DNA of 14,475 nucleotides from CAZHRJ01 sp964534765. GTDB lineage: Bacteria; Lindowbacteria; 2-12-FULL-62-27. This document shows, in pieces, positions 7,169 to 14,186 of this stretch (its first letter is position 1; every line of letters starts with the position of its first letter). The notes under the pieces are model-generated. The model searched no databases. It saw only the letters and a program-made list of their open reading frames with translations, and was not told the DNA's origin. The stretch spans positions 1 through 14,475 of the forward strand of contig CAZHRJ010000080.1 of NCBI GenBank assembly GCA_964534765.1. The letters run 5' to 3'. The position numbers were made by a program, and so were the translations under genes.

Positions 7169-7648
7169 TCAGGCGGAAGCTTCGAGGTCAGCCGCGGCCG
7201 AGAGGTCGAGGTCCATGATCCACGCGTTGGCGCCGTCGTCGTAGTATTTCAGCCGCACGCCGGCCTTGATGAATCCGAAAGACTGATACATTCGGATCGC
7301 GTCGCGGTTGGTTTCCCGGACCTCGAGCGTGATTTTCCGAATTCGCATATCGACCGCGCGGCGTATCGATTCGCGCAGAATGGCCGATCCGAATCCGCGC
7401 CGCCGGACAGCCGGGTCAACGGCGAGGGTGACCAGGTGACCCTCGTCGACGATTTTCCATAGGGAGAAATATCCGACGATCCTAGAATCGATCCGAACGG
7501 AGAAGATGTGCGCCAGTTTGTTGTACAGAATATCCCGTTCGAACATCTGTCGGGACCACGGATTCGGGAAACTGTCGCGCTCAATTCTGAGGACATCCGA
7601 CAAATCGGCTGTCGTCATTGGAATAAAAGTCAATGGCTCGTCCATCAT
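7169..7648 (-). CDS. rimI: Ribosomal-protein alanine N-acetyltransferase RimI
   Basis: A 159-residue GNAT-fold acetyltransferase of the RimI type, which transfers acetyl from acetyl-CoA to the N-terminal alanine of ribosomal protein S18 and related targets. Evidence is the N-terminal IERDSFPNPWS segment typical of RimI, the acetyl-CoA pyrophosphate-binding loop RRRGFG after VTLAVDP, the LEVRETNRDAIRMYQSFGF motif B region and the closing RLKYYDDGANAWIMDLDL. Two ATG codons are adjacent (7648, 7645); the first was taken. No Shine-Dalgarno precedes them. The sequence upstream is a T-rich 13-nt link to the tRNA-Gly gene, so this may be read from the tRNA transcript. GNAT proteins are easily confused, but the RimI hallmarks are good. 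Confidence 0.9.
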   Translation of the reverse strand: MMDEPLTFIPMTTADLSDVLRIERDSFPNPWSRQMFERDILYNKLAHIFSVRIDSRIVGYFSLWKIVDEGHLVTLAVDPAVRRRGFGSAILRESIRRAVDMRIRKITLEVRETNRDAIRMYQSFGFIKAGVRLKYYDDGANAWIMDLDLSAAADLEASA

Positions 7649-7661
7649 GATGTCAAAAAAA

Positions 7662-7732
7662 AGCGGCTGGCGGGAATCGAACCCGCGGCTCTAGCTTGGA
7701 AGGCTAGGGTATTACCATTATACGACAGCCGC
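7662..7732 (-). tRNA. tRNA-Gly (anticodon UCC)
   Basis: A complete cloverleaf is visible on the minus strand. The 7-bp acceptor stem is GCGGCTG/CAGCCGC, the anticodon arm CTAGC-CTTCCAA-GCTAG gives anticodon TCC, and the T arm is GCGGG-TTCGAAT-CCCGC. The discriminator base is U, usual for bacterial tRNA-Gly. The 3' CCA is not encoded and would have to be added by nucleotidyltransferase. The gene is followed directly by a T-run (eight T counting the discriminator, 7662-7655). Confidence 0.97.
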
Positions 7733-7783
7733 ATATGGGCGGCATCCCCCTTGGAGAGCCGCCATCCTGCATTCCTGGCACAG

Positions 7784-7812
7784 AGTATGATATAGAACGT
7801 GGCATGAAACAA
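7784..7812. promoter_or_regulatory. Weak divergent promoter region between tRNA-Gly and fadI
   Basis: On the minus strand TTGTTT (7812-7807) and CATACT (7789-7784) are 17 nt apart and could drive the tRNA-Gly/rimI unit. On the plus strand TATGAT (7786-7791, five of six -10 matches) lies just ahead of fadI, but no good -35 is seen, and initiation there would leave only a few leader bases before ATG 7804. Both assignments are tentative. Confidence 0.3.
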
Positions 7813-9090
7813 CAGCGGTTGGCGATCTTGGCGGGCATCCGCACTCCGTTTGTAAAATCGGGGGATGTCTTCAAGGATATACCGGCGTACGACCTGGCGA
7901 GGCTGGTATGCCGGGAAGTGATCGACCGAAGCGGTGTCCCGGTGGACCGTATAGATGAGGTCATTTTGGGAAACGTGGCTCAGCCCGCGGAGGCGGCGAA
8001 CATTGCGCGCGTGTCGGCGCTTCTGGCCGGCGTCCCGATCCGCGTTCCGGCGGTCACCGTTCACCGTAATTGCGCGTCGGGTATGGAGTCGATCACGACG
8101 GCCTACGACCGTCTGCTGGCCGGCCAGGGCAAACTGATGCTGGTTGGCGGGACGGAGAACATGAGCCGAATCCCGTTTTTTTATCCGCAAAGTTTTTCCG
8201 AGAAGCTGGCCGCGCTCCAGCGCGCCCGGACGCTGGGCCAGAAGGCCGGCGTCCTGTCGACGTTCCGATTCGGCGATTTTTCACCGCGGATCGGACTCAT
8301 CCTGGGACTGACGGATCCGATCTGCGGGTTGGGGATGGGCCAGACGGCGGAAGTCCTGGCGAAGTTGTTCCGCATCAGCCGGTACGAGCAGGACACCTTC
8401 GCGCTGGGGAGCCATCGGAAGGCCGTTGCCGGCCGCGCGCGACTGGCGGATGAGCAGATGCCGGTGATTACTCCCAACCTGAGCGTGACGCAGGATAACG
8501 GTCCGCGGGAGAATCAATCGCTTGAGGCGCTTGAGAAATTGCGTCCGGTTTTTGACCGGAGATACGGCACGGTGACCGCCGGGAATACCTGTCCCGTAAC
8601 CGACGGCGCCGCGGCCTTTCTGGTCTGTCTCGAAAAAGACGTGGAGACGCTGGAATTTCCAGGCCGGCCGCTGGGATTTTTGCGCGGCTATGCCTACGCG
8701 GGATGTCCGCCGGATCAGATGGGCCTGGGTCCGGTATTTGCGGCGAGCAAGCTATTGAAGAGCCAGAAGGTTTCCATGCGGGCGATCGATCTCTTTGAGA
8801 TCAACGAGGCCTTCGCCTGTCAGGTTCTGTCGTGTCTCAAGCTGTTCGGATCGACTGCGCTCCGGAAGAAATACGATCTCGATGCGGAGGATTTCCTGGC
8901 TGAAATTCCCCCGGACCGGCTGAACGTCAACGGCGGCGCCATTGCGCTGGGCCATCCGGTCGGCTCGTCGGGTTCGCGTCTGGTGTTGACGGCTCTGAAG
9001 GAGCTGCACCGGCGCGGCGCCGCCTCTGCGCTGGCGACTCTGTGTGTCGGCGGCGGACAGGGCGCGGCGTTATTACTGGAGAGGGAATGA
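7804..9090 (+). CDS. fadI: 3-ketoacyl-CoA thiolase, FadI type
   Basis: A 428-residue thiolase catalysing the last step of fatty-acid beta-oxidation: CoA-dependent cleavage of 3-ketoacyl-CoA to acetyl-CoA and a shortened acyl-CoA. Catalytic features are present: nucleophile Cys90 in HRNCASGMES, NEAFA at 334-338, GHPVG with His384, and Cys414 in CVGGGQG. The FadI subtype, rather than FadA or an acetoacetyl-CoA thiolase, is suggested by the DNGPRENQSLEALEKLRPVFDR insertion before GTVTAGN and by the LGP-x-LLKS region. The start is ATG 7804; an upstream in-frame ATG (7735) would add an atypical tail reaching the tRNA gene. The Shine-Dalgarno is weak. The stop overlaps the fadJ start, as in coupled fadI-fadJ operons. 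Confidence 0.93.
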   Translation: MKQQRLAILAGIRTPFVKSGDVFKDIPAYDLARLVCREVIDRSGVPVDRIDEVILGNVAQPAEAANIARVSALLAGVPIRVPAVTVHRNCASGMESITTAYDRLLAGQGKLMLVGGTENMSRIPFFYPQSFSEKLAALQRARTLGQKAGVLSTFRFGDFSPRIGLILGLTDPICGLGMGQTAEVLAKLFRISRYEQDTFALGSHRKAVAGRARLADEQMPVITPNLSVTQDNGPRENQSLEALEKLRPVFDRRYGTVTAGNTCPVTDGAAAFLVCLEKDVETLEFPGRPLGFLRGYAYAGCPPDQMGLGPVFAASKLLKSQKVSMRAIDLFEINEAFACQVLSCLKLFGSTALRKKYDLDAEDFLAEIPPDRLNVNGGAIALGHPVGSSGSRLVLTALKELHRRGAASALATLCVGGGQGAALLLERE

Positions 9091-11231
9091 TGAGCGAGCG
9101 AGCCGGATATATCGTGCAGGAGGAGAAGTGGGATCACCGGGATGTGGTGCGGATAATTTTTGATGATCCGGCCCGGCCCGTGAACGTGTTGACCCCATTC
9201 GTCATTCGTTCGCTGAAGGAGACACTGGCCGACCTGGACAGCCATCCGCCGTCGGCGGTGATCGTCGAGAGCGACAAGCCGGATGTGTTCATTGCGGGTG
9301 CGGACATCCGAGAGATAGCCGGGCTGTCTGACATCGATGCGGCGCGTGAGCTGGCCCGTGAGGGCCGGGACATCCTGTGGAAACTGCACACGATCCGGTG
9401 CCCGACCTACGCGGCGATCGACGGAGTGGCACTGGGGGGCGGTCTGGAGCTGGCGTTATTTTGCGACTACCGGATCGTGACGGACCACCCGAGAACGCGA
9501 CTGGGATTGCCGGAAGTGACGCTGGGCATCATTCCGGGATTTGGCGGGACGCAGAGCCTGCCGAGGCTGATCGGCCTGGGTCCGGCGCTGGATCTGATAT
9601 TGACCGGGCGGCAGATTGATGGCCGCCGAGCGGAGAAACTCAATCTTGCGGACCGCTGCGTTCCGCGCGCCCTGTTATCGGAGTATTTGCGGGCATTTGT
9701 CGTGAGTCACCCGAAAAAGTCGCACTGGCCCGCGATGCCGCCGCCGTTTTTTTTAGTCCGGGAGATCATGTGCGCCGCGGCGAAACGCCGCGTCATCCGG
9801 AAAACCCTCGGCCATTATCCCGCCCCTCTGGCCGCGATAGACGCCGTCCGGCGGGGACTGGGTCAACCGCTGTCCGATGGACTGTCGATCGAGACCGATT
9901 TGTTCGCGCCGCTGCCGGCGACGGCGCAATGCCGGAATTTGATGCGGACCTATTTTCAGACGGAGAAGTACAAGAAATTCACGGTGAAGCGCCTAGAGAC
10001 ATTGCAGCGGGACCGGGCGTTGGAATTAAAGCGCCGCGCGCCGAAATGCGCGGTTCTGGGCGCCGGGACGATGGGCGCGGGGATCGCGCTCCACCTGGCA
10101 TCGTCGGGCTGTCCGGTCCGGCTGAAGGACGTCGAGCCGGCGTTTTTGCAGAAGGGGTTGAAGGCGGCGTCGAAGGTGGTGATGGGCGCGCAGAAAAAGA
10201 GGCGCATCAGCCGGGAGGAAGCGCGGGACATCATGAACCGCATTCAGCCGACGCTGGGAGTGGAGGCGATCAGCGGTGTGGATGTGGTGATCGAGGCGGT
10301 GCTGGAAGACGAGACACTGAAGCGGCGGGTGTTTGACGAAGTGACCCGGGCGGTGGGCCGGGAGACGATACTGGCGACGAACACGTCGAGCCTGCCGATA
10401 GAAAGGATATCGGATGGCCGTGACCGCCAGGAGCGAGGCCGGTATGTGGGTCTGCATTTTTTCAATCCCGTCGACAAAATGCCGCTGGTGGAAGTTGTGG
10501 TCTCGGAACAGACATCGGACGAGACGCTGGCGTTTGCGATCGAATTTGTCAAGAGAATCAAGAAGACGCCGGTGGTGGTGAAGGATCGGGCCGGTTTTTT
10601 AGTGAACCGTGTGTTGATGCCCTATCTGAACGAGGCGGCCCTCTTGCTGGCGTCGGGCGAGCGGATCGATCACATTGACAGGGTCGCCGTGAGTTTCGGC
10701 ATGCCCATGGGTCCGTTGCATCTGGTGGACGTTGTCGGGCTGGACGTAGCGGAGAAGGTAGGGGAGGTTTTGTTCCGCGCGTTTGGCGATCGGATGAGTC
10801 CCTGCCCCCTGTTTGAGCGTATGAGGAAAGAGGGCCGGCTGGGGCAGAAGAACGGGAAAGGATTTTACATTTACGATGGAGACCGTCGATATCCGGACGA
10901 GCGTCTGTATGAGGGTTTGCCGGACCCGCCGCGAGAGACTGACGAAGAGATAATGGACCGTCTGATTCTGGCGATGGTCAACGAATCATCGAGGATTCTG
11001 GAGGAGGGCGTGGTGGACGACGCCGAGACCGTGGATATCGGGATGTTGCTGGGCACCGGATTTCCGCCGTTTCGCGGCGGGCTGCTGCACTACGCCGACC
11101 AGCGTGGGCTGCCCCGCATCGTTGAGCGGCTGAGGGAGTTTGCCCGGCGGGTGGGTCCCCGATTTACTCCATCCGACCATCTGGTTCGCCTGGCCGCCGA
11201 AGGCCGGCAGTTTCATCTCAACCAAACCTGA
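9087..11231 (+). CDS. fadJ: FadJ-like bifunctional enoyl-CoA hydratase / 3-hydroxyacyl-CoA dehydrogenase
   Basis: A 714-residue multifunctional beta-oxidation alpha subunit that hydrates 2-enoyl-CoA and oxidises 3-hydroxyacyl-CoA with NAD+, passing product to the thiolase. The N-terminal crotonase domain (about 15-200) has IAGADI, GGGLELA with Glu121 and LPEVTLG with Glu143, the two catalytic glutamates. The dehydrogenase domain (about 318-600) has the NAD loop GAGTMG (325-330), IEAV with Glu403 and catalytic His457 in HFFNPV. A second C-terminal dehydrogenase domain contains GTGFPPFRGG. Length equals E. coli FadJ (714). ATG 9087 overlaps the fadI stop as ATGA; ATG 9090 is an alternative. GGAGAGGGA (9078-9086) is a strong ribosome site. 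The 3' end overlaps the convergent oxidoreductase gene by 14 bp. Confidence 0.95.
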   Translation: MMSERAGYIVQEEKWDHRDVVRIIFDDPARPVNVLTPFVIRSLKETLADLDSHPPSAVIVESDKPDVFIAGADIREIAGLSDIDAARELAREGRDILWKLHTIRCPTYAAIDGVALGGGLELALFCDYRIVTDHPRTRLGLPEVTLGIIPGFGGTQSLPRLIGLGPALDLILTGRQIDGRRAEKLNLADRCVPRALLSEYLRAFVVSHPKKSHWPAMPPPFFLVREIMCAAAKRRVIRKTLGHYPAPLAAIDAVRRGLGQPLSDGLSIETDLFAPLPATAQCRNLMRTYFQTEKYKKFTVKRLETLQRDRALELKRRAPKCAVLGAGTMGAGIALHLASSGCPVRLKDVEPAFLQKGLKAASKVVMGAQKKRRISREEARDIMNRIQPTLGVEAISGVDVVIEAVLEDETLKRRVFDEVTRAVGRETILATNTSSLPIERISDGRDRQERGRYVGLHFFNPVDKMPLVEVVVSEQTSDETLAFAIEFVKRIKKTPVVVKDRAGFLVNRVLMPYLNEAALLLASGERIDHIDRVAVSFGMPMGPLHLVDVVGLDVAEKVGEVLFRAFGDRMSPCPLFERMRKEGRLGQKNGKGFYIYDGDRRYPDERLYEGLPDPPRETDEEIMDRLILAMVNESSRILEEGVVDDAETVDIGMLLGTGFPPFRGGLLHYADQRGLPRIVERLREFARRVGPRFTPSDHLVRLAAEGRQFHLNQT

Positions 11232-12324
11232 AGCAGGAAAGTTCCGGCGGCGGAGGGTTGATGTCAAGGACGGATTCCGCGGCCATTTTGCCGATGACGG
11301 ATGAACAGTTGACGCCGTGACCTCCCAACCCGGCCGCCCAGAATAATCCCTTTGCCCGAGGATCGGGACCAACCACAAACCGGCCGTCCGGCGTGAGAGT
11401 CCGGGTGCCGGGCCAGAACCTATGAAATCGAACGCCCGCGAGCGACGGGAATGCCCGTGGGAGTTTATCGCGCAGTTCCCGTATGAGACGCGAGTCCGGC
11501 AATAGCGGTGTGGCGGGGTCGTAGGGATCCTGATCGCAGGCGGAAAGGAACAGCCCGCCGGCGCAATCGGGCCGAACGTAGCACTCGGAAGAAATATCCC
11601 AGACAAATGGCGCATCGGCGGCATATTCGGGCCGTCTCGGCGATTGAAAAAGATGCCGCTTGGTCGGCATCAGTGGAACATTCGTGGCGCCCAACTGTTT
11701 GGCCAGGGGGCCGGTCCAGGCACCGGCGGCCAGAACGACGCGGTCGCAGGATATGTCGCCTCCATCCGTCGTCAATATCCATCTGTCCGACTCGCGCCGC
11801 GCCGATCGAACGGCGGCGCTGGTTCGGAGAGTCGAATTGGCGAGATATGCGCGGTGAAGGGATTCCAGATCGATATAGCCGTCGCTGTGGGTCAGCAGGA
11901 CGGAAGGCGTCCGAATTCGCGACAGGTAGGGAATGGCCGACAGCCGATCGGCGCCGGCGATTTCGAACTCGCCGGCCGGCAGGACGCGAGCGAGGATATC
12001 GGCCAGTTTTTGGATCCGGCCCCTGGGTCCGATGAGCGCCGATCCGACCCGCCGATAGACCGGCCGCATCGACTGCAAATCCCTGGGCGGGAAACTCAAA
12101 AAGCGGACACCCTCCGCGCAGAGCATGGACGTGATCAGGTCGAGATTGGCCTGCCGGGTCATGGCGGCGTTTTGAGCGCTGGCCTGAATGCCGGGCGCGG
12201 TTTCGCGTTCGAGGATCAAGACGTCGGTTTCGCCGAGCCTGCGGAGCCACCAGGCCGTCGCCGCGCCGGCGAATCCCGAACCGACGATGACCACTCGCGC
12301 ACTTGATTTCTGGTTTTCGTTCAT
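11218..12324 (-). CDS. FAD-dependent D-amino-acid dehydrogenase-like oxidoreductase (DAO family)
   Basis: A 368-residue flavoprotein of the DAO/GlpO fold that likely oxidises an amine or D-amino acid. The FAD-binding motif is GSGFAGAATAWWL at 15-27, followed by LERETAPG. AAGAWTGPLAKQLG (199-212) and the C-terminal DGRFVVGPDP...GLFWAAGLGGHGV (313-338) are family hallmarks. The layout resembles D-arginine dehydrogenase (DauA): SDGYIDLESLHRAYL, KRHLF, CYVRPD with Tyr249 and WPGTRTLTPDG with Arg308, counterparts of substrate-binding Tyr and Arg. The active-site histidine region (HSTGRSAA in DauA) reads QASAQNAA here, so the substrate may differ. There is no TM helix or signal peptide. It is convergent with fadJ (14-bp overlap) and divergent from the redoxin gene. 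Start ATG 12324; weak ribosome site. Confidence 0.87.
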   Translation of the reverse strand: MNENQKSSARVVIVGSGFAGAATAWWLRRLGETDVLILERETAPGIQASAQNAAMTRQANLDLITSMLCAEGVRFLSFPPRDLQSMRPVYRRVGSALIGPRGRIQKLADILARVLPAGEFEIAGADRLSAIPYLSRIRTPSVLLTHSDGYIDLESLHRAYLANSTLRTSAAVRSARRESDRWILTTDGGDISCDRVVLAAGAWTGPLAKQLGATNVPLMPTKRHLFQSPRRPEYAADAPFVWDISSECYVRPDCAGGLFLSACDQDPYDPATPLLPDSRLIRELRDKLPRAFPSLAGVRFHRFWPGTRTLTPDGRFVVGPDPRAKGLFWAAGLGGHGVNCSSVIGKMAAESVLDINPPPPELSCFRFG

Positions 12325-12343
12325 GACAGACTCATCCGGGCGG

Positions 12344-12350
12344 TATTATA
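12344..12350. promoter_or_regulatory. Back-to-back -10 boxes in divergent gap
   Basis: The 63-bp gap between the oxidoreductase and redoxin genes contains one AT-rich island (12344-12353). On the minus strand it reads a perfect TATAAT (12350-12345), and on the plus strand TATTAT (12344-12349), five of six matches. No convincing -35 hexamer was found at 16-18 nt for either direction. Overlapping divergent promoters would be mutually exclusive, but this is inference. Confidence 0.42.
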
Positions 12351-12387
12351 TATCGAACTCGAAACGAACGGAAGGGTGACCAGAGGG

Positions 12388-12936
12388 ATGGCGTTAACCT
12401 ATTCCACGAGCGTGTTGCTGGGTTCGGCGGCGATAGATTTTTCTCTGCCGGGAACAGATGGCCGGCGGTACACGCTGGGAAGTTTCAATGGCTCGAAGGC
12501 GCTCGTGATTACTTTCACCTGCAATCACTGTCCCTACGCGCTGGCGATCTGGCCCCGGCTGATTGATTTTCAAATCAGATTCTCCGGCCGGGGTGTACGG
12601 CTGGTTGGGATCAATCCCAACGACGCCGCGAACTATCCGGACGACCACCCGGATCAAATGAAGAAAAAAGTGGAAGAATGGGGTATTCCCTTTCCGTATC
12701 TGTTCGACGAGAGCCAGTCGACGGCGCGGGCCTATGACGCGCAGTGCACGCCGGATCTCTACGTGTACGATCCGGAACTCAAACTTCGGTATCACGGCCG
12801 GTTCGACGACAACTGGCAGGAACCCAAAAAGGTCAAGCGCCGGGAACTCGAGGAAGCCGTTTTGGAAATCCTGGCCGGCCGATTGCCGGCGGCGAAGCAG
12901 AATCCGTCGATGGGGTGTTCGATCAAGTGGAAGTAG
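12388..12936 (+). CDS. Thioredoxin-fold redoxin / thiol-disulfide oxidoreductase
   Basis: A 182-residue cytoplasmic protein of the AhpC/TSA-redoxin superfamily. The N-terminus (LLGSAAIDFSLPGTDGRRYTL) is typical of peroxiredoxin-like redoxins. The active site is TCNHCPYA, a CXXC pair at Cys45 and Cys48. The cis-proline loop is CTPDLYVYD (120-128), and the C-terminus ends in PSMGCSIKWK, a tail characteristic of a widespread uncharacterised thioredoxin-like family. The pattern suggests disulfide reduction or a peroxidase-like role; the substrate is unknown. ATG 12388 was chosen over GTG 12376 because family members start at this MALT and a GAAGG lies 12 nt upstream. The gene overlaps the following PAS-GAF gene if that starts at GTG 12927. 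Confidence 0.9.
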   Translation: MALTYSTSVLLGSAAIDFSLPGTDGRRYTLGSFNGSKALVITFTCNHCPYALAIWPRLIDFQIRFSGRGVRLVGINPNDAANYPDDHPDQMKKKVEEWGIPFPYLFDESQSTARAYDAQCTPDLYVYDPELKLRYHGRFDDNWQEPKKVKRRELEEAVLEILAGRLPAAKQNPSMGCSIKWK

Positions 12937-14174
12937 GCAATGGCGCGAAAGTCGGCACGCTGACGGATTTTTTGAGCATGGCCGGTGCCGTTTTTGATCT
13001 GTTGCCGGATGGTCTTCGGGTGTGCGACATGGTTGGCCGGGTCCAGTACGCGAATCGCGCTTTTTATCAGATGAGCGGATACTCGCCGGCTGACATCATG
13101 AGCCGGGCCATCGACGACATCTATGCGGAGGAAGACCGCCCGCGCATCCGCGCCGCATTCGAGATGGTGAAGAAAGTCGGCGGCCACGGGCCGGGAACCA
13201 TCGAGGTGAGGCTCAACCGAAAAGGCGCCGACCCGTTCGTTGTCAGTGTCAGGGCCGTCCTCATCAGGAATGTGTCACAAGAGCCGATCGGCGCGCTGGC
13301 GATGTACCGGGATGTCGCCAGGATCGAGCGAATCATGTCGGAGCCTCTCGATCTGTTGAATCTGACCGGTTCCCCGGTTGAGATTCTCCGGCAGCTTCCC
13401 GCGAGGGTATCGAGCTATTTTCCGGGCCGGCCATGGGTGATGATCAATCTGGTTGAGGGAGAATATCTGAGGTTCGCGTATGCCGTGAATGTTCCCGCGG
13501 AGCTGATGGCCCAGGGAGGTGAACCGCTGGCCGGATCGATCTGTGGGATTCCGATATCGACGGGTGCGTTTCTCGGGATAGTCGACATGACGGCGGACGA
13601 CCGGACGCGGCAGGATCCGTGTGTGATCCAGTATGGATGCCGGGGGTATCTGGGATATCCGATTTTTCATTTTTCGGGCCGTGTATTGGGGACGATCTGT
13701 GTGCTGCGGAGCAATCTGGGCGGATTTGGAGAGTATGATCACAGAATTTTGCAGATGGTTTCGCAGCGCGCGTCGATGGAGCTGGACCGGATGGCGCTGG
13801 AATCGAGATTAGAGCAGAGCGAGACGGAGATCCGGGATCTGGTGGAGAAAGCGCCGATCAACATGTGGCGATGCGGTGTCGAAGGCCGATTCCTGGCGAT
13901 TTCCAGGCACGGGAAGCGGGATCTGGGGCACGCCGAAACGGCGTTTATCAGGGAGAGCCTGTTCGATCTGATTCATCCGGATGAACTGGGGACATTCAAA
14001 TCCCAGGTGGACCTCGCGGTGTCGTCGAAGGAGTCTTTTTCCGCGCCAGTCCGATTTCGAAAGCGCAGCGGGGACTATGGGCATTTCTTCACGACCGTCC
14101 GGCCGGTGTATGATCCGAGCGGCAGAGTAAAACTGCTGGAGGGCGTTACGTTCGAAATTCCCGGCGAAGACTAG
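12927..14174 (+). CDS. PAS-GAF-PAS sensory protein without output domain
   Basis: A protein of about 415 residues made of sensor domains only. The first PAS is at about 11-130 (FDLLPDGLRVCD, YANRAFYQMSGYSPADI, DIYAEEDRPRI), and a GAF-like domain at about 148-290 (LGYPIFHFSGRVLGTICVL is the typical GAF core). A short helix leads to a second PAS at about 298-411 (FDLIHPDELGTFKSQV, FRKRSGDYGHFFTTVRPVYD). No HisKA, HATPase, GGDEF, EAL, HTH or receiver motif occurs before the TAG at 14172-14174. Signalling would need a partner protein. The start is uncertain: GTG 12927 keeps the amphipathic helix before PAS and overlaps the redoxin stop by 10 nt; TTG 12972 or ATG 12978 are alternatives. No TM helices, so probably cytoplasmic. 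The GAF ligand is unknown. Confidence 0.84.
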   Translation: MEVGNGAKVGTLTDFLSMAGAVFDLLPDGLRVCDMVGRVQYANRAFYQMSGYSPADIMSRAIDDIYAEEDRPRIRAAFEMVKKVGGHGPGTIEVRLNRKGADPFVVSVRAVLIRNVSQEPIGALAMYRDVARIERIMSEPLDLLNLTGSPVEILRQLPARVSSYFPGRPWVMINLVEGEYLRFAYAVNVPAELMAQGGEPLAGSICGIPISTGAFLGIVDMTADDRTRQDPCVIQYGCRGYLGYPIFHFSGRVLGTICVLRSNLGGFGEYDHRILQMVSQRASMELDRMALESRLEQSETEIRDLVEKAPINMWRCGVEGRFLAISRHGKRDLGHAETAFIRESLFDLIHPDELGTFKSQVDLAVSSKESFSAPVRFRKRSGDYGHFFTTVRPVYDPSGRVKLLEGVTFEIPGED

Positions 14175-14186
14175 TCGAAGACTAGT
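14165..14186 (+). repeat. 11-bp perfect tandem duplication across two convergent stop codons
   Basis: CGAAGACTAGT occurs twice in direct succession (14165-14175 and 14176-14186). Each copy includes the palindrome ACTAGT, which reads TAG on both strands. The first copy supplies the TAG of the PAS-GAF-PAS gene, and the second supplies the TAG of the convergent dehydrogenase gene. Confidence 0.9.

Noticed and set aside
7738..7763. GGCGGC...GCCGCC inverted repeat between tRNA-Gly and fadI
   Set aside because: The stem is only 6 bp with a 14-nt loop and has no T-tract, so it is not convincing as a terminator or riboswitch.
9770..10336. Plus-strand alternative frame inside fadJ
   Set aside because: Out-of-frame shadow of the dehydrogenase domain with Arg/Gly-rich composition.
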